Assembly (NCBI GenBank): GCA_947442095.1
Contig: CANEVG010000130.1
Coordinates: forward strand, 1 to 8,945
Source: Sphingomonadaceae bacterium
GTDB lineage: Bacteria > Pseudomonadota > Alphaproteobacteria > Sphingomonadales > Sphingomonadaceae
Length of the DNA: 8,945 bases
Direction of reading: 5' to 3'
Positions 6,533-8,945 of this stretch are shown in pieces. Both the position numbers and the translations under genes were made by a program. The notes below the pieces were generated by a model. The model was not told the DNA's origin. It was given only the letters and a program-made list of their open reading frames with translations, and searched no databases. Each line of letters begins with the position of its first letter. Positions within the stretch are counted from its first letter, which is position 1.

Positions 6533-6596
6533 CGATTGGGTGGCAGTCCAGCCACTTCGGTTCGAACAGTGGATTTTGCGGAGCAGAGCGAGCCGG

Positions 6597-7223
6597 ATGG
6601 AGAGTGATTTGAACTACGTTCGCCACGATTTCGGAGCGCTCGACGAGAACGGCAAGCTGGTTGTCCCAGAGCCGGTGCAGGACGCCATTCGCACTCTGCT
6701 GCGCTGGGCCGGAGACGACCCGGAACGCGAAGGCCTCTCCGACACACCCAGCCGCGTTGGCCGCGCATGGCGCGAATATTGCGCCGGCTATAACGAAGAC
6801 CCCGGTCAGCACTTACGCCGCACGTTCAGCGAGGTGGCGGGATACGATGAAGTAGTGCTACTTCGCGACATTCCGTTTCAATCGCACTGCGAGCATCATC
6901 TCGCGCCAATCACGGGCACCGCATCCATCGCCTATCTGCCTCGAAATCGCGTGGTTGGTATATCGAAACTCGCCCGGGTTCTGCATGGTTATGCCCGGCG
7001 GCTGCAGATTCAGGAGCGCCTGACAAGCGAAGTTGCCCAGTGCATCTGGGACAACCTGCAGCCCGATGGCGTCGCTGTGGTGATCGAGGCGCAGCATGGC
7101 TGCATGACCGGGCGCGGCGTGCGCACTCCCGGTGTCGGCATGGTAACAAGCAGGATGCTCGGCTGCTTTCTTGATGACGCGAGCAGCCGGAGGGAAGTTC
7201 TCGCGCTGATGGGGCGCAAGTGA
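6597..7223 (+). CDS. folE: GTP cyclohydrolase I
   Basis: The 208-residue enzyme converts GTP to 7,8-dihydroneopterin triphosphate, the first step to folate and other pterins, as a cytoplasmic homodecamer. Family signatures are clear: the SHCEHHL motif, then GTASIAYLPRNRVVGISKLAR, RRLQIQERLT and EAQHGCMTGRGV. The zinc ligands are C98, H101 and C169, and the catalytic histidines are H100 and H167. Length matches the single-domain family. The start is set at ATG 6597, giving MESDLNYVRHDFG; a purine-rich GGAG (6580-6583) lies 13 nt upstream, which is long. An in-frame ATG at 6540 would add 19 unlikely residues. Its stop overlaps the next gene's GTG, so the two form an operon. Divergence from the LOV-HTH gene suggests a light-regulated copy, possibly in addition to a housekeeping folE elsewhere. 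Confidence 0.95.
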   Translation: MESDLNYVRHDFGALDENGKLVVPEPVQDAIRTLLRWAGDDPEREGLSDTPSRVGRAWREYCAGYNEDPGQHLRRTFSEVAGYDEVVLLRDIPFQSHCEHHLAPITGTASIAYLPRNRVVGISKLARVLHGYARRLQIQERLTSEVAQCIWDNLQPDGVAVVIEAQHGCMTGRGVRTPGVGMVTSRMLGCFLDDASSRREVLALMGRK

Positions 7224-8191
7224 CGGCACTGCAAACAATGCCGACAGTTGCCATCATCGGTGCCGGGATGGCCGGTCTTTCTTGCGCCAGTGTTCTGGTG
7301 GAACGCGGCTGGCGCGTCACCCTGTTCGACAAGAGCCGCCGGGCGGGTGGCCGCATGGCATCGCGCCGGCTCGAAACGGTGCACGGCACCGCTTCGTTCG
7401 ATTTCGGGGCGCAGTATTTCACTGTCCGCGATCCGGGCTTTGCTTCAGAAGTCGCGCGCTGGGCCGAGGCAGGGATCGCCTCGCGCTGGCCAGATGCGCG
7501 CGAGGATGCCTGGATCGGCGTTCCGACTATGAACACCGTGATGCAGGCGCTGGCCGCACCGCACGAAGTCCATTTTTCCCATCATGTAAGCGGTTTGGCG
7601 CGCGAGAATGGCCGCTGGCGACTGCTCGGCGAAGGCATGCCAGCTCAGCATTTCGATGCAGCCGTACTCGCGCTCCCCGCCGAACAGGCTGCTCCGATAC
7701 TGGCGCTCCACGATTTCGATCTCGCCCGCACCGCGTTGTTCGCGCGGTCGCAACCCTGCTGGACCGGCATGTTCGCGTTCGAAACCCCGCTGGCGCACAA
7801 CCCTCACACCGTGCGCGATCACGGCATTCTGGCGTGGGCTGCGCGCAACAGCGCCAAGCCGGGCCGCGCCGGGCCGGAAAGCTGGGTGGTGCAAGCCTCA
7901 CCGCAGTGGTCCACCGCGCATCTGGAACGCACGCCTGATGAGATCGGCCCTTTGCTGCTCGCCGCGCTGGGTGAGGCAACCGGCGGCACGGCGCCCGTGC
8001 CGCTGGCCCATTCGGTCCACCGCTGGCGGTATGCACTTTCGGCCGGCACCGGGCTCGGCTGCCTGTGGAACGAAACACAGCGGATCGGCGCCTGCGGAGA
8101 CTGGCTGCTTGGGCCCCGAGTGGAATGCGCCTGGGTTTCCGGCCGCACGCTTGCCGAACGCATCTTGGGCGAGGCGCGCGAAGCGGCTTAA
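7220..8191 (+). CDS. Renalase-like FAD/NAD(P)-binding oxidoreductase (COG3380 type)
   Basis: The 323-residue flavoprotein begins with a Rossmann dinucleotide-binding motif IIGAGMAG (G14-x-G16-x-x-G19), the acidic strand end FDKS (D37) and AGGRMASRR, typical of the amine-oxidase superfamily. A DFGAQYFTV segment and a C-terminal FAD-closing GDWLLGPRVECAWVSG (G293-D294-W295) place it with short renalase-like proteins rather than long monoamine oxidases. The substrate is unknown. The GTG at 7220 overlaps the folE stop as GTGA with GGGG 5 nt before it, and I take it as the start. ATG 7238 would still keep the Rossmann fold but lacks a ribosome site. Co-translation with folE and proximity to the LOV-HTH regulator point to a photoresponse or pterin/flavin-related task. 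It has no signal peptide and is probably cytoplasmic. Confidence 0.85.
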   Translation: MTALQTMPTVAIIGAGMAGLSCASVLVERGWRVTLFDKSRRAGGRMASRRLETVHGTASFDFGAQYFTVRDPGFASEVARWAEAGIASRWPDAREDAWIGVPTMNTVMQALAAPHEVHFSHHVSGLARENGRWRLLGEGMPAQHFDAAVLALPAEQAAPILALHDFDLARTALFARSQPCWTGMFAFETPLAHNPHTVRDHGILAWAARNSAKPGRAGPESWVVQASPQWSTAHLERTPDEIGPLLLAALGEATGGTAPVPLAHSVHRWRYALSAGTGLGCLWNETQRIGACGDWLLGPRVECAWVSGRTLAERILGEAREAA

Positions 8192-8733
8192 GGTCTGCGG
8201 GTTGGTATAAGCCAGCAGGGAAGATCCTGTGGTGACCCGGACCAAAATATGAATATCGATCGGCGCGGCGCCGTCGGTGCCTTAGAGAGAGGCGAGTGCG
8301 GCTTTGTGGCGAGTGTCCGGGACGCAGCGGTGCGAGCATGCCCAGCTCAGGCCCGTTGGCCGGCAGAGGTAAAAGCAGGCCAGCCGGGGCTCGCGGGCGG
8401 CGAGGACTGCCTTTGCAAGCGGCGGCAAGCCGCTAGCGCTGTTACCTGTCCCCTTGAGGTCTGGCGTTGGAGGCCTAGTCTAGGTCTTTGAGGTTTCACC
8501 CCCGACTTGAACCCTGCATGCCCGCGCCGGTCGCGTCTTTGCCGTTTGCGCGAGCAGGCATTGAGCAATGCGAGACCGGTCTAGCCGCGCTCCCGATCCG
8601 TTTTAATAAATAACCCATTTGGCTCTTTGTCAAGTCGGGTAACTTGTTGCGCGTGCGCCCTCCCCGAGCAAGCTCGGGGAGGAGCTGTTGGTCTGCCTTG
8701 AGCGCTAGGGCCCTTAGAGTTACACCGTTCGCC
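8192..8733. other. Long intergenic region without a convincing gene
   Basis: Both strands were read. Open frames here (for example 8249-8491 plus, 8496-8870 minus) show no family motif and no convincing ribosome site. The region holds small hairpins (AGCGGC-GGCAA-GCCGCT around 8420-8436), an 11-bp palindrome CCTAG-T-CTAGG (8474-8484), an AT-rich patch near 8601-8630, an inverted repeat CAAGT-CGGGTA-ACTTG (about 8631-8646) and the hairpin at 8659-8682. No tRNA, SRP RNA, RNase P or tmRNA signature was recognised. The last 130 bases probably contain the promoter of the ModE-like gene. Confidence 0.5.
8659..8682. repeat. Perfect 10-bp-stem hairpin (REP-like or terminator-like)
   Basis: CCTCCCCGAG (8659-8668) pairs with CTCGGGGAGG (8673-8682) around a CAAG loop. 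It stands in the gap before the ModE-like gene. No T-run follows on either strand, so a dispersed palindromic repeat of the genome is as likely as a terminator. Confidence 0.5.
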
Positions 8734-8945
8734 ATGACCCGCCCACCCACCCCGATCAAGATCAAGCTGCAGCTCTTGTGCGGGGACGCGATCGCAATGG
8801 GGCCGGGCAAGGCGGACCTACTTGACGCCATCGCGGGGGAGGGTTCGATTTCCGGCGCAGGACGGCGCATGGGAATGAGCTATCGGCGGGCGTGGCAACT
8901 TGTCGATCTTATGAACCGCTGCTGGGCCGCGCCGCTGGTGGAAAC
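8734..8945 (+). CDS. ModE-type winged-helix regulator, N-terminal part (cut by window end)
   Basis: Seventy codons are visible before the window ends, with no stop. The frame shows the typical ModE N-terminal DNA-binding domain: an IKIKLQL strand, AMGPGKADLLDAIAGEGSISGAGRRMGMSYRRAWQLVDLMN, then a wing with APLVE. Proteins of this type bind operators of molybdate-uptake genes; full ModE also has C-terminal molybdate-binding domains, and the missing right side decides whether this is full-length ModE or a short stand-alone HTH version. The ATG at 8734 is the first good start, but no strong Shine-Dalgarno precedes it; an in-frame TTG at 8698 is an alternative. Neighbouring modABC genes, if present, would lie beyond the window. 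Confidence 0.85.
   Translation, partial: MTRPPTPIKIKLQLLCGDAIAMGPGKADLLDAIAGEGSISGAGRRMGMSYRRAWQLVDLMNRCWAAPLVE

Noticed and set aside
8500..8520. GGGTTCAAGTC on the minus strand resembling a tRNA T-loop.
   Set aside because: The flanking bases do not form a T stem and no acceptor, D or anticodon arm is found.

Overview
The window is high-GC DNA, most likely from a sphingomonad-type alphaproteobacterium (Sphingomonadales, for example Novosphingobium or Erythrobacter relatives). This rests on family content: an EL222-like LOV-HTH photoreceptor, a BBP2-type porin, a TorF/Gcw_chp-type porin and an OmpR/EnvZ-type two-component pair. The assignment is inference from recognised protein families; no database search was possible.

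Layout. Left edge (1-631): a tRNA-Val(UAC) gene with encoded CCA on the minus strand. About 210 bp beyond its 3' end lies the C-terminal part of a P4-like tyrosine recombinase, which looks like the eroded end of an island integrated at the tRNA. Positions 843-3009 hold a plus-strand regulatory operon: a 40-codon ORF whose stop overlaps the start of an OmpR-family response regulator (ATGA), which in turn overlaps a membrane histidine kinase (TGATG). An AT-rich 250-bp control region follows, with repeated AGCAATA-like boxes. Next comes an outer-membrane module (3261-5553): a BBP2-family porin, a 21-bp hairpin, a 74-codon remnant of a TorF-like gene, and an intact TorF-family porin. The two intact porin genes share almost the same ribosome-binding region and first 11 codons, although the mature proteins are unrelated. 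The simplest reading is that the two-component pair controls the adjacent porin(s).

Positions 5790-8191 hold a putative blue-light module. A LOV-HTH transcription factor with the photoactive cysteine motif is on the minus strand. It diverges from a plus-strand operon of GTP cyclohydrolase I (folE) and a renalase-like FAD/NAD(P) amine oxidase-type flavoprotein, whose start overlaps the folE stop (GTGA). A light-responsive switch controlling pterin and flavin enzymes is a reasonable inference.

Right edge (8192-8945): about 540 bp without a convincing gene, including a perfect 10-bp-stem hairpin. It is followed by the start of a ModE-type winged-helix regulator cut off by the window end. No rRNA, CRISPR array or complete insertion sequence was seen.
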